Shown here: in pieces, positions 17,413 to 26,287 of the stretch
Layout: each line of letters starts with the position of its first letter
Numbering within the stretch: the stretch's first letter is position 1
DNA from: Gammaproteobacteria bacterium
GTDB taxonomy: Bacteria; Pseudomonadota; Gammaproteobacteria; Xanthomonadales; Wenzhouxiangellaceae
NCBI GenBank assembly: GCA_009908385.1
Contig: JAAAPE010000080.1
Location: forward strand, 1-46,030
DNA: 46,030 nucleotides
Direction: 5' to 3'
The notes under the pieces: generated by a model
The model's database searches: none
Told to the model about the DNA's origin: nothing
The model's input: the letters and a program-made list of their open reading frames with translations, nothing else
Made by a program: the position numbers and the translations under genes

Positions 17413-17995
17413 TCGGCCGCTGGCCATCGGCCTGCTGGCGATCGCGCTGGTGCTGGTCTACCTCGTGGGTTTCCACTGGTTCGTCGTGCGTCACGTCGAA
17501 CTGTCCGATCAGGTTGCGTCCCTGGAAGAGCGAGCGGCGCGCTTCAAGGCGGCGGTTGCGCGTGGGCCGGCGCTCGAATCCCGGCTCGAGGGGCTCGAGA
17601 GCGAGCGGCTCGACAGCGCCCTTTTCCTGCAGGAGACGAACTTCAATGTCGCCGCGGCCGGCCTGATGCGCCGACTTCGGGATATCATTCAGCGCGAGGC
17701 GGTCGATGCTGAGCTGTGCAACATCGTCTCGACCACCAACCGTCAAGACTCCGAGCCTGAACGATTCGAGCAGGTCACGGTCAATGTGCGCATGAACTGC
17801 CCGCTGCCGGACATGGTTCGCATCCTCTACCAGCTGGAGAACAACGTGCCGCTGATCTTCGTCGACAACCTGATCGTCAATCAGCGCATTTCCGCCGATC
17901 GTGCCGGGCAGCGCGGGCGCAGCAACTACGGACAGCTCGACGTGCGTTTCGATATGTACGGATTCATGCCCGGGCAGGTACAGGACGACGCATGA
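17384..17995 (+). CDS. gspM: Type II secretion protein GspM (PilO-like)
   Basis: The 203-residue protein has a short cytoplasmic N-terminus, one membrane helix (about 12-34), a coiled coil (HVELSDQVASLEERAARFKAA) and a periplasmic ferredoxin-like domain of the PilO/GspMb kind. The start is a GTG at 17384 inside gspL, with a purine-rich GGAGGCGAG just before it. It stabilises GspL in the assembly platform. Its stop overlaps the ATG of the next gene. Confidence 0.87.
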   Translation: MQLLPDLENNRPLAIGLLAIALVLVYLVGFHWFVVRHVELSDQVASLEERAARFKAAVARGPALESRLEGLESERLDSALFLQETNFNVAAAGLMRRLRDIIQREAVDAELCNIVSTTNRQDSEPERFEQVTVNVRMNCPLPDMVRILYQLENNVPLIFVDNLIVNQRISADRAGQRGRSNYGQLDVRFDMYGFMPGQVQDDA

Positions 17996-18759
17996 TCGAC
18001 CTGCAGCGCAATCTGCTGACCGCCCTGCTGGCCGCCGGCATTGCCGTGCTGGTCCTGGCGGCGGGTGGCCTGGCGCTCCTGCTGGGTCGTCCCGACGTGG
18101 ACGAGATCGAGCCCGAGGGCCGAACGACGCTCGACGAGGTGCAGGTCGACGTGCCGCGCACCGGGCTGGAGGATTTCGAATCCTACTCGGCGATCATCGA
18201 GCGTCCGGTCTTCTTCTCCGACCGGCAGTTGCCGGTCGTCGAAGTGGCCGAAAACGATGCAGAGCCCGAGTCGCCCGAGCCCGAAGAGGTCGAGGAGATC
18301 AGCGAGCTCAAGGCGAGCGTGGCCGGCATCGTGATCACGCCGGATATGAAGCTCGCCATGGTCGCGGACGAAACGGCCGGCGAGACCATGGTCCTGCGCG
18401 AGGGCATGAGCCTGGAAGGCGAGCAGGCGGCCTGGAGGCTCGAAGCCATCCAGCCGCGGCAGGTGCGCTTCGTGTCGGTCGACGGCCGGCAGGCCGATCT
18501 CGAACTGGCGGTCAACACCAGCGGGCTCGCCGCACCGGCGCGAGCGCGACCGCAGCAGCAGCAACCGCAGGAGCAGCCGGACGCGGCCGACCAGCAGCAG
18601 GGCGAAGAGGGTGCCCAGGCCCGTCAGGAGGCCAGCGAAGAAGCCCGAGCGCGGGCCGAGGAAATTCGAAGGCGCGTGGCCGAACGCCGGGCCCAGCTCC
18701 GGGCCGAGGCCGAACGCCGCGCGCGTCAAAGACAGGAACAACAGGATAACGATGGCTGA
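17992..18759 (+). CDS. gspN: XpsN-type type II secretion protein (GspC functional counterpart)
   Basis: The 255-residue protein has an N-terminal membrane helix (about 9-32) and a periplasmic domain. The segment YSAIIERPVFFSDRQLP is typical of GspC/XpsN homology regions that bind the secretin. The C-terminal third is low complexity: a Gln/Pro run, then an Arg/Glu-rich helix (ARARAEEIRRRVAERRAQL). It sits between gspM and gspD, where xpsN lies in Xanthomonas, and no separate gspC is present. Its role of joining the inner platform to the secretin is inferred from this. It overlaps gspD by 8 bases. Confidence 0.82.
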   Translation: MIDLQRNLLTALLAAGIAVLVLAAGGLALLLGRPDVDEIEPEGRTTLDEVQVDVPRTGLEDFESYSAIIERPVFFSDRQLPVVEVAENDAEPESPEPEEVEEISELKASVAGIVITPDMKLAMVADETAGETMVLREGMSLEGEQAAWRLEAIQPRQVRFVSVDGRQADLELAVNTSGLAAPARARPQQQQPQEQPDAADQQQGEEGAQARQEASEEARARAEEIRRRVAERRAQLRAEAERRARQRQEQQDNDG

Positions 18760-20947
18760 CGACAATCGATCAGGATTCACTCGACTTCCGCTCTCGCTCG
18801 CGATGGCCTGCCTCTTGCTGACCGCCTGCGCGTCGGTGGGGCAACGCCAGGGCGACGACGATCCCACCCGGATCGAACCGGGCCGCAGCGCGGTGTCGGA
18901 CGCGGAGCGCGAGGGTGAGGACGGCATCCGGCTCGACGGCACCTCCGACGAGGACGGCGAAGGCGAGTTCGAGGAGACCGAATTCTTCACTGGCACCGGG
19001 GTGTTCATCGACGAGAGCGCCGCGCGCCCGCGCGCCGAGCCGCCCGGCGAGGACGGCGAAATCACCCTCAACTTCGAGGGGCAGGGCATCCAGGAGGTGG
19101 TGCACGCCATCCTCGGACACATGTTCCAGGAGAACTACGTGATCGCCCCGGGCGTCAGCGGGGAGGTGACTTTCTCCACCGCCAAGCCGATCAAGCGCGA
19201 CCAGATCATGTCGGTGCTCGAGATGCTGCTGCGCTGGAACGGCGCCACCCTGATCTGGCGCGAGGGCCGCTACCACGTGGTGCCGGTATCCGAGGCCGTG
19301 CGTGGCAACCTCGTCCCGAGAACCGACTCGGCGCGCAACGCCCGCGGTTACGAGGTGATGGCCGTTCCGCTGGAGTTCGTCTCGGCCAGCAAGATGGCCG
19401 AAGTGCTGGAGCCCTGGGTGCGCGAGGATGCCGTCTTCAACGCCGACAACGCGCGCAACATCCTTTTCCTGGCCGGCACGCAGTACGAACTGAGCAACTA
19501 CCTGCAGATCGTCGAGACCTTCGACGTCGACTGGCTGGCCGGGATGTCGGTGGGCATTTTCAACCTGCAGCGCATCGAGGTCGACGAGCTGTTGCCGGAG
19601 CTGCAGGGCGTGTTCGGCGAGGAGGGCGAAACGCCGCTTTCGGGCATGTTCCGCTTCATGGCCCTCGAGCGACTCAACGCCGTCATGGTGATCACGCCCA
19701 ACGAGCACTATCTCGAAGAGGCCGAGAAGTGGATCGACCGCCTTGACCGTTCCAGCCCCGAAGCCGGCGCACGCCTCTACGTCTACCGGGTCAAGAACCT
19801 CGAGGCCGACGTGCTCGCCGGGTATCTCGGCGACCTGTTCGGCAGCGGTGGCGGCGGCGGCAGCCGCTCGCGCGAATCGCGCGGATCCCTGGCGCCGGGC
19901 CTGGAGCGGGCCACGGCCAGTTCCGTGAGCGATTTTCAGCGCTCGCAGGCCGGCGGCGGCTCGGACGACCAGGGCTCGCGCCCCACGGCGGGCGGCATGC
20001 AGCTCGGCCAGGACGGTAGCGTGCGCATCACCGCCGTGCAGGAAACCAACTCCCTGCTGATCCAGGCCTCGCCGAGCGAGTACGACGGCATCCTGTCGGC
20101 CATCGAGCGGCTCGACGAAGAGCCGCTGCAGGTGATGATCGAGGCCCAGGTGCTGATCGTCGACCTGACCGACGATCTCCAGTACGGCGTGAGCTGGTTC
20201 CTGGCCAACGGTGCAGTGGACGGCAGCGTCCCGGGTCTTCCGGACGGATTCGCGCAGAGCAGCGACGACAATGCGGTGCGCTTCGGGGCCGGACAGCTGC
20301 TGGGCACCATCACGCGGCAGTCGGTCGGGAACGATTTCGTCTCCGCCACGATCAACGCGCTCGAGACGGTTTCGGACGTACGCACGATCTCGTCGCCCAG
20401 CCTGATGGTCCGCAACAATTCGGACGCCAGCATCAATGTCGGCCAGCAGATCCCGGTGCAGTCGACCAGCTTCATCGGCGGTTCGGGCGAGGGCAGCCGC
20501 TTCGGCAGCGTCCAGTACCTCAACACCGGCGTGATCCTGGAGGTCACCCCGCGGGTCAACCCGGGCGGGCTGGTCTACCTCCAGATCCGGCAGGAGGTTT
20601 CTTCGCCGGGCACCCCGGCCAGCGGCTCTTCCAACCCGCCGGTGGACACGCGCACGGTGCAGACCGAGGTGGCGGTGCAGTCTGGGCAGACCATCATGCT
20701 CGGCGGTCTGATCGAAGAGCGCACGCGCGAGTCCAAGAACGGGGTGCCGGGCCTGCAGCGCATTCCGCTGCTCGGCGGACTGTTCCGGAGTACCACGGAT
20801 TCCGTGACCCGAACCGAAACCCTCGTCATGATCACCCCCACGGTGGTCGAGTCCACCGATCAGCTCAAGCGGGTCTCCGACGAGATGCGCAGCCAGTTCG
20901 AGGCGCTGCGACCCCTGCGCGGCCTGGAACCGGTCCCGCAGGACTGA
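18752..20947 (+). CDS. gspD: Type II secretion secretin GspD, lipoprotein type (XpsD-like)
   Basis: The 731-residue outer-membrane channel starts at ATG 18752 with an AGGA ribosome binding site. The N-terminus ends in a lipobox, LTAC, with C26 as the lipidated residue. XpsD of Xanthomonas is likewise a lipoprotein, so it may not need a separate pilotin, and none is seen here. N0 to N3 domains cover about residues 100-480; a Gly/Ser-rich linker lies near 370-420. The C-terminal secretin domain carries VPGLQRIPLLGGLF and the EVTPRVNPGGLVYLQIRQEV segment. It is the last gene of the E-F-G-H-I-J-K-L-M-N-D cluster. Confidence 0.95.
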   Translation: MADDNRSGFTRLPLSLAMACLLLTACASVGQRQGDDDPTRIEPGRSAVSDAEREGEDGIRLDGTSDEDGEGEFEETEFFTGTGVFIDESAARPRAEPPGEDGEITLNFEGQGIQEVVHAILGHMFQENYVIAPGVSGEVTFSTAKPIKRDQIMSVLEMLLRWNGATLIWREGRYHVVPVSEAVRGNLVPRTDSARNARGYEVMAVPLEFVSASKMAEVLEPWVREDAVFNADNARNILFLAGTQYELSNYLQIVETFDVDWLAGMSVGIFNLQRIEVDELLPELQGVFGEEGETPLSGMFRFMALERLNAVMVITPNEHYLEEAEKWIDRLDRSSPEAGARLYVYRVKNLEADVLAGYLGDLFGSGGGGGSRSRESRGSLAPGLERATASSVSDFQRSQAGGGSDDQGSRPTAGGMQLGQDGSVRITAVQETNSLLIQASPSEYDGILSAIERLDEEPLQVMIEAQVLIVDLTDDLQYGVSWFLANGAVDGSVPGLPDGFAQSSDDNAVRFGAGQLLGTITRQSVGNDFVSATINALETVSDVRTISSPSLMVRNNSDASINVGQQIPVQSTSFIGGSGEGSRFGSVQYLNTGVILEVTPRVNPGGLVYLQIRQEVSSPGTPASGSSNPPVDTRTVQTEVAVQSGQTIMLGGLIEERTRESKNGVPGLQRIPLLGGLFRSTTDSVTRTETLVMITPTVVESTDQLKRVSDEMRSQFEALRPLRGLEPVPQD

Positions 20948-20989
20948 TTTTCATTGAAAAACAACCGACTGGATGCTATGTATCAGGAA

Positions 20990-21409
20990 ATGATGAAAAC
21001 CATTCGCCTTTGGGCGTTCGCGAGCGCGACACTGCTCGTGCTGAGCGCCTGCGGGCCGGCTGAGGAACAGCAGCCCGAAACGGTCGAGGAGCGCGCCCAG
21101 GCGCGCTGGAACCTGCTCGCCGAAGGCGAGTTCGAGCAGGCTTGGGCGTACTACACGCCCGGCTTTCGCGAGCGCATCGAACAGGACGATTTCGCACGCG
21201 ACATGAGCCGGCGGCCCGTTACCTGGCTGGGCGCCGAGGTGCTCGGCTCGACCTGCGAGGAGCCCGACCGCTGCACGGTGACCGTGGAAGTGGCCTACCG
21301 TGCGGAAGTGCCCGGCCTGCGCCAGACCAGTTCGCAGGTCGAACTCTCCCGCCGCCTGGAGGACGAATGGATTCGTCTCGACGGGCAGTGGTGGTACGTG
21401 AAAAACTGA
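20990..21409 (+). CDS. Small lipoprotein of unknown function
   Basis: From the ATG at 20990 this is 139 residues, with a lipoprotein signal ending in the lipobox LSAC (C21). The mature part holds an NTF2-like pattern: QARWNLLAEGEFEQAWAYYTPGFRE followed by strands and the closing LDGQWWYVKN. Two cysteines (STCEEPDRCTV) could pair. It lies 42 bases after gspD and may be read from the secretion operon. Alternative starts are a TTG at 20954 and ATGs at 20978 and 20993. Function is unknown; NTF2-like domains bind small ligands or serve in assembly. Confidence 0.78.
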   Translation: MMKTIRLWAFASATLLVLSACGPAEEQQPETVEERAQARWNLLAEGEFEQAWAYYTPGFRERIEQDDFARDMSRRPVTWLGAEVLGSTCEEPDRCTVTVEVAYRAEVPGLRQTSSQVELSRRLEDEWIRLDGQWWYVKN

Positions 21410-21413
21410 TTGC

Positions 21414-21443
21414 TTTACATTTCCGGATCAATTAGCATAGAAT
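21414..21443 (+). promoter_or_regulatory. Promoter of the abundant exported protein gene
   Basis: TTTACA (21414-21419) and TAGAAT (21438-21443) are separated by 18 bases. This is the best sigma-70 type promoter in the window. Transcription would begin near 21450 and give a leader of about 85 bases before the ATG at 21535. A second -35-like TTTACA is at 21493-21498 without a matching -10. Confidence 0.65.
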
Positions 21444-21534
21444 TACGCATGCTGGGATGGGCTCGGGAGGAGCCGCGCGCGTCCCGCTTGTGTTTACACA
21501 GAGCCCTGTGTCCAACAACTTTAGGAGTGTTGTA

Positions 21535-23118
21535 ATGAAAAGAAACACCTTGACGACTGCGGTACTTGCAGGTCTGACGGGCGTTGCGGGGATGGCGAGC
21601 GTCGCGAACGCTGTCAACGTCAACCCGGACGGCCTTGGTCAGGTGCTGCTGTATCCGTATTACACCGCCCGCGGTGGTAATGACACGCTGATCTCGATTG
21701 TCAACACCACTGAGCGTGGCAAGGCAGTCAAGATTCGCTTTATCGAAGCCCTGAACTCGCGCGAAGTTCTTGACTTCAACATCTACATGTCGCCGTACGA
21801 TGTGTGGACGGCTGCCGTGACCGCGACCGCCGACGGCGGTGGCAAGATGGTCACCAGCGACTCCACCTGCACGGCGCCGTACTTCTACGATGCCGAAGCC
21901 GGTTTCGGTGAGCGCGCGTTCCTCGACTTCGAGTACGCCGGTGACGGCGGCCCGCAGGGTATCGAACGTACCGCTTCGGGTTACATCGAAGTCATCGAAA
22001 TGCACACCATGCTGCCGCAGAGCGCGTCGAGCGACGACCCGACCAACCCGGGTTACGTTCCGTTCGCCTCGAAGCACGTTTCCGGCCTGCCGCGCGACTG
22101 CCAGACCCTGGTGAACTACTGGGCGCCTGGTTTCGCGTTCGACATCTGGAACCAGGGTTCGGTCGACTTCGGCTTCGACACCGATCTCGGTGCCACCGGT
22201 GGCCTGTTCGGCGCCGGCAGCGTGATCAACGTGTCGGAAGGCACGATGTTCAGCTACAACGCCACGACGGTCGACGGTTTCTGGGTCCAGGGTGACTCGT
22301 TCCACACCAACCCGGCCTCCCTCGAACCGGATCTGGGTTCGGGCACGAACAACGTCAGCAATGTCTTCGTCAACGGCGACGTTGTGACCCACGACTGGAC
22401 GGGTGCCCCGTCGGTCGCGGCGCTCAACGCCACGCTGACCTATGACGAGCTGATGAACGAGTACTCGATCAACGAGGACCTCGGTGGCCGTTCGGAGTGG
22501 GTGCTGACCTTCCCGACCAAGCGCTTCCACGCGGACGCCAACGGCGGTTACACGGCAGCGAACGATCCGATTCCGCCGTTTACCCGCACCTGGCACATTC
22601 GCGCGGACGGTTCGCTGAACCTGCCCTGCGAAGACATTGCCTTCCGTGTCTGGGACCGCGAAGAAACGCAGCCGACCGACCCGGTGGGTGACGTGATCGT
22701 GTCGCCGCCGCCGCCGCCGGAAACTCCGTCGATCTTCCAGCTCTGCCGTGAAGCCAACGTCGTTCGCTTCACGACCACCGGCTCCCTGCCGGACGAGTCG
22801 GAGATCATGAAGGAGCCGCTGCGTGCCGACTACCCGCGTCTGAGCTACGTCAACTTCCAGCTGCCTGGCTACACCGACGGTTGGGTGCAGTACGACCTGA
22901 CGACGGTGCCGGGCGCTTCGCCGGTTGCCGCGCTGGGACCGCGTCGTAGCGAGCCTGGTGAGAACGTCGACACTGGTGTCTTCGAGCGAGTCGAAGGTCT
23001 GCCGGTCATCGGCTTCTGGGCCAACACGTTCACCAACGGTGACGTCGCCGGCACGCTGGCCAACTACGGTGGTTCCTTCGACCATCGCGGTAGCCGCAGC
23101 GTCGTGGCTTCCGACTAA
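21535..23118 (+). CDS. Exported protein of unknown function, probably highly expressed
   Basis: The 527-residue protein has a clear signal peptide (cleavage after ANA, residue 26). The mature part starts VNVNPDGLGQVLLYPYYTAR and is rich in strands, with only four cysteines, a PPPPP stretch near 405 and no membrane anchor, sorting tail or known catalytic motif that I recognise. Codons are visibly richer in GGT, CGT and GTT than in neighbouring genes, and AGGAG lies 7 bases before the ATG. With its own promoter and strong terminator, this indicates abundant expression. Its place next to the secretin makes it a candidate cargo of the type II machine or a surface-layer-like protein; both are inference. 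The ATG at 21535 is chosen over upstream starts because it begins the signal peptide. Confidence 0.8.
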   Translation: MKRNTLTTAVLAGLTGVAGMASVANAVNVNPDGLGQVLLYPYYTARGGNDTLISIVNTTERGKAVKIRFIEALNSREVLDFNIYMSPYDVWTAAVTATADGGGKMVTSDSTCTAPYFYDAEAGFGERAFLDFEYAGDGGPQGIERTASGYIEVIEMHTMLPQSASSDDPTNPGYVPFASKHVSGLPRDCQTLVNYWAPGFAFDIWNQGSVDFGFDTDLGATGGLFGAGSVINVSEGTMFSYNATTVDGFWVQGDSFHTNPASLEPDLGSGTNNVSNVFVNGDVVTHDWTGAPSVAALNATLTYDELMNEYSINEDLGGRSEWVLTFPTKRFHADANGGYTAANDPIPPFTRTWHIRADGSLNLPCEDIAFRVWDREETQPTDPVGDVIVSPPPPPETPSIFQLCREANVVRFTTTGSLPDESEIMKEPLRADYPRLSYVNFQLPGYTDGWVQYDLTTVPGASPVAALGPRRSEPGENVDTGVFERVEGLPVIGFWANTFTNGDVAGTLANYGGSFDHRGSRSVVASD

Positions 23119-23170
23119 GGGATTTCCCCTAGTGTGAAGTCCGTCCGGTTTCCGGACCGGAATCGAGAAA

Positions 23171-23200
23171 GGGGCCACCCACTGGGTGGCCTCTTTTTTT
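23171..23200 (+). terminator. Intrinsic terminator after the exported protein gene
   Basis: The perfect 8-base stem GGCCACCC/GGGTGGCC (23173-23180 and 23184-23191) closes on the loop ACT. The stem extends by weaker pairs and is followed directly by seven T (23194-23200). It lies 53 bases after the stop at 23118 and is the only textbook rho-independent terminator I find in the window. Confidence 0.93.
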
Positions 23201-23340
23201 GGTGATTACGGAATCTTTACGGCCGGTTACAGGTCAGATAACTTACAATCCACTAATGTGCGACCAAGTCGGAGCCGCGTGCTCCGGGCCTCTTTACAGG
23301 GAACTCGAACAGTTCAATCAACAGGAATCCCGGAACGGAT

Positions 23341-24477
23341 ATGAAAACCAGGACGTCCCACATTATCCAGGCACTCGCGCTCGGCGCACTGACCTGCGGT
23401 GCGCTGCTCGGTCAGTCAGCCGTGGCCCAGAACAAGCAACTCATCCTTCAGACCCAGCCCGAGCCGACCGTCATCGAGCTTCAGGGCAACATGCAGATCG
23501 ACGGCAACGGCAACATCAACGTCATTCCCGTCGATCCCGAGGCCTGTACGGCCACCGGCGACTGCGAAGGCGTCGACGTGGCCGTCAACAGCTTCACGGT
23601 CAACGGACAGACCTCGAACGTGGAAGTGGCCCAGGGCGAAACCCTGAGAATCCGTTGGGAAAGCCGCGGCGCCTGGGCCTGCGATGGTTCCGGCCTGGCG
23701 GGCTGGACTGCTACGGGCAAGCAGCCCAACAACACGGTCGGACAGGTCGTCTCGACCACCAGCATCGACCCGGGCCCCTACACCGTGGGCCTGAGCTGCT
23801 ACAACGGGACGATCGTGGCCGGAACCACGCCCACGGTCGATATCGACGTCACCGACGAAGAGCCGACGGACCCGCCGGTGCCGGCCGGGTGCGAAGATCG
23901 TGTCCTGCCGTCGACCTGGAGCCGGATGACGACGGGCTCGAACAGCTGCAGTTACAACTTTGGCAGTGCGGGCCAGTCACTTGACACCGACGCCGATTGC
24001 CGTCAGTTCACCGGCGTGTGGCCCTTCGACTGGGAAGACCAGGCCAGCCTGCAGCGCGTCATGGGCATCCCGACGTCCAACCAGGGACGCCATTACATCT
24101 CCCTGCAGTTCAACAGTGGCGTGGTGCCGACCTCCGGCAGCAAACAGATCTCGATCAACCAGCCGCAGACTGCCGGTCTCGACAACCGTCAGAAGTTGAT
24201 CACGATTTCGAAGTGCCCCGGTGATTTCGACCAGGCGGCTATCGCCAGTGAAATGGGATCGGGCTGCATGTGGCAGACGTTCACCGACAACATCCTGTGG
24301 AGCGGTCCGCAGGCAAAGACCCATCCGTTCATCTGTGGTCTGGATGCAAACACCAACTACTACATGAACATCATCTTTACCGACTCGGAACCGGGTACGG
24401 CGCCGCAGAACATCCAGCCCAATACCGACTGCGCTTCCGGCTTCGGATGCGGCTCGCGCTTCACGCCGAGCGGCTGA
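23341..24477 (+). CDS. Exported cysteine-containing protein of unknown function
   Basis: The 378-residue protein has a signal peptide with probable cleavage after AVA (residue 29). The first part contains repeats of NMQIDGNGNINV type followed by an immunoglobulin-like strand domain (about 75-170, VDVAVNSFTVNGQTSNVEV onward). A short Pro/Asp/Glu linker (EEPTDPPVP) leads to a second domain with eight or more cysteines. The window shows no enzyme motif. It follows the terminator at 23171-23200, so it needs its own promoter; TTTACG at 23216 and TACAAT at 23244 are too widely spaced to be convincing. It is another plausible type II secretion substrate. Confidence 0.75.
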   Translation: MKTRTSHIIQALALGALTCGALLGQSAVAQNKQLILQTQPEPTVIELQGNMQIDGNGNINVIPVDPEACTATGDCEGVDVAVNSFTVNGQTSNVEVAQGETLRIRWESRGAWACDGSGLAGWTATGKQPNNTVGQVVSTTSIDPGPYTVGLSCYNGTIVAGTTPTVDIDVTDEEPTDPPVPAGCEDRVLPSTWSRMTTGSNSCSYNFGSAGQSLDTDADCRQFTGVWPFDWEDQASLQRVMGIPTSNQGRHYISLQFNSGVVPTSGSKQISINQPQTAGLDNRQKLITISKCPGDFDQAAIASEMGSGCMWQTFTDNILWSGPQAKTHPFICGLDANTNYYMNIIFTDSEPGTAPQNIQPNTDCASGFGCGSRFTPSG

Positions 24478-24533
24478 TCTCCGGGAACGGCGTGAGGAAA
24501 AAGACACCAAGGAAACGGACAAAAGAGGATTGC

Positions 24534-25517
24534 ATGTTGAAAAGGAAGACCGGCCGGGTCATCGCCTGGCTCGCCATTCCCCTGTTTTTCGCGCAGACAG
24601 CCTCAGGGACTTCCCTGGGGCTGCCTCGCGATTCGGAAGCCTTCGCGTACCAGGGCCCGGTAACCGTCACACAGGCAGATCTCGACGCGTACCTGGACCG
24701 CATTCCCGAGGAACACCGGGGCGGATTCCTGCTCGACAATGAGCGCCTGGCACAGGCGATCGAGAACCTGCTGCTGGTTCGCCTGCTCGGGCACCAGGCA
24801 ATCGAAAACGGCCTGCTCGAGGAGCCTGTCGTGCAGGGCAGCCTCTACCAGACGGCCATGGTCTACCTGGCCGACGAGCGGCGCAAGCGCTACCTGGACG
24901 AGAACATGCTCGACGACTACGAGCAGCAGGCGCGGGAGCTCTACCTGACCCAGCCGTCGATGTTCGAGGTGCCGGCGTCACTCAGCTTCTCCCACATCCT
25001 GGTCAATCGCGGCCAGGGACGCGGCGAGCTCGAGGCCATGGAGCGCATCTTCGAGGTGTATGAGAAGCTCCAGGACGGGGCCGAGTTCGACGCGCTGGTC
25101 GGCGAGTATTCCGACGACCCGTACGTGGACGACAACCAGGGCAGTTACGAGAACGTCGCGCTCGACGAACTCGAAGGCGAAGTGGCCCAGGCGCTCCAGC
25201 TGATGCAGCCCGGACAGATTTCCGAGCCCGTGCTTTCCGACCACGGCTGGCACATCATCCGGCTCGACGCACGTGACGATTCCCGCAAGTTGTCCTGGGA
25301 AGAGGCCGAGGATCAGGCGCGCGAGATCGCTCGCAACCAGCATCGCGAGGAATTGGTGGATTCGCTCTATCGTGACGCCCTCCAGGCCCATCCCTTCCGG
25401 ATCGAACCGGGATCGGTCGAAAAGCTGCTCGAACGCTACGGCGTTCGCGATGCGGGTCGTCCCACCGACGACAGCATCAGCGAACAGGCAAGCGGGGCTG
25501 ACCGGCAGGGCGAATGA
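24534..25517 (+). CDS. Exported parvulin-type peptidyl-prolyl isomerase
   Basis: The 327-residue protein has an N-terminal signal sequence (LAIPLFFAQTASG), a SurA/PpiC-like helical N-terminal region (about 45-145) and a parvulin domain at about 150-250. The domain's first strand is SLSFSHILVNRG and its end is SEPVLSDHGWHIIRLDAR. It would catalyse proline isomerisation in exported proteins. PpiC-type genes are often found beside exopolysaccharide export genes (EpsD-like), as here. The ATG at 24534 follows AGAGGA; an upstream in-frame GTG would add a basic stretch before the signal and is less likely. The stop overlaps the wzm start. Confidence 0.83.
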   Translation: MLKRKTGRVIAWLAIPLFFAQTASGTSLGLPRDSEAFAYQGPVTVTQADLDAYLDRIPEEHRGGFLLDNERLAQAIENLLLVRLLGHQAIENGLLEEPVVQGSLYQTAMVYLADERRKRYLDENMLDDYEQQARELYLTQPSMFEVPASLSFSHILVNRGQGRGELEAMERIFEVYEKLQDGAEFDALVGEYSDDPYVDDNQGSYENVALDELEGEVAQALQLMQPGQISEPVLSDHGWHIIRLDARDDSRKLSWEEAEDQAREIARNQHREELVDSLYRDALQAHPFRIEPGSVEKLLERYGVRDAGRPTDDSISEQASGADRQGE

Positions 25518-26287
25518 ACCGGGCCAACCGGGCGCTGCTGCTACGGCTGATCGGCCGGGAAGTTCGCTCGCGTTTCATCGGCAGCGCCACCGGCTGGGTC
25601 TGGCTGATACTCAATCCGCTCCTCCTTCTGGGCGTCTACGGCTTCGTCTTCGGGGTGATCTTCCAGGCCCGGGTGCCGCCCGGCCTGGACATGCCGTTCG
25701 TCGCCTGGCTCGCGGTGGCTCTCTGGCCCTGGCTGATGTTTTCCGAGGGCGTGCTGCGGGGCGCCCAGGCAATTCGCGAACACGCCGCGCTGATCTCCAA
25801 GGTCGCGCTCAAGCGAGAATTGCTCGTCATCGCTTCGGTGTCCGCGGTTTTTCTCCTGCATCTGTTCGGCTACGTCACCGTACTGACGCTGATCGGGTTC
25901 CTGGCGGACCTGACCTGGCTCGGGATGTTTCGGCTCTCGCTGGCGCTCGTCGGCCTCTACGCGCTCGCGCTCGGACTCGGCCTGGGCCTTTCCGCGGTTC
26001 AGGTATTCGTTCGAGACCTCGAGCAGGCGATGCCGACACTGTTCATGTTCTGGTTCTTCCTGACGCCCATACTCTACGCGCCTTCCCTGGTTCCCGAGTC
26101 ATTGGTCGACTGGCTCTACTGGAATCCGCTGACCTGGGTGATGGGCGAGATCCGGGCCGGCATCCTGCACGGTGAACCCGTTCCGGGCGTCGCGGCCGGG
26201 CTGCTGTTGCTTGGCGGCTTGCTGACGCTCTGGCTGGGCTGGCGTCTGTTCGCCCGGCTCAACCCCTATTTCGAGGACTTCCTGTGA
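25514..26287 (+). CDS. wzm: Polysaccharide ABC exporter permease (Wzm type)
   Basis: This 257-residue ABC-2 type permease has about six membrane helices. The opening RLIGREVRSRFIGSATGWVWLILNPLL and the loop EHAALISKVALKRELLVIAS are typical of O-antigen and teichoic acid exporters (Wzm/TagG). The closing part, FWFFLTPILYAPSLVPESL, is also diagnostic. It forms the inner-membrane channel through which lipid-linked glycan is extruded, with the Wzt ATPase encoded next. ATGA overlaps join it to both neighbours. Confidence 0.9.
   Translation: MNRANRALLLRLIGREVRSRFIGSATGWVWLILNPLLLLGVYGFVFGVIFQARVPPGLDMPFVAWLAVALWPWLMFSEGVLRGAQAIREHAALISKVALKRELLVIASVSAVFLLHLFGYVTVLTLIGFLADLTWLGMFRLSLALVGLYALALGLGLGLSAVQVFVRDLEQAMPTLFMFWFFLTPILYAPSLVPESLVDWLYWNPLTWVMGEIRAGILHGEPVPGVAAGLLLLGGLLTLWLGWRLFARLNPYFEDFL

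Noticed and set aside
21415-23178. 587-codon minus-strand open frame
   Set aside because: It mirrors the exported protein gene, which has signal peptide, promoter, ribosome binding site and terminator on the plus strand.
23341-23430. Lipoprotein signal in the exported protein (ALTC at residues 16-19)
   Set aside because: The residue before the cysteine is threonine, which does not fit a lipobox, and a normal cleavage site AVA follows at residue 29.
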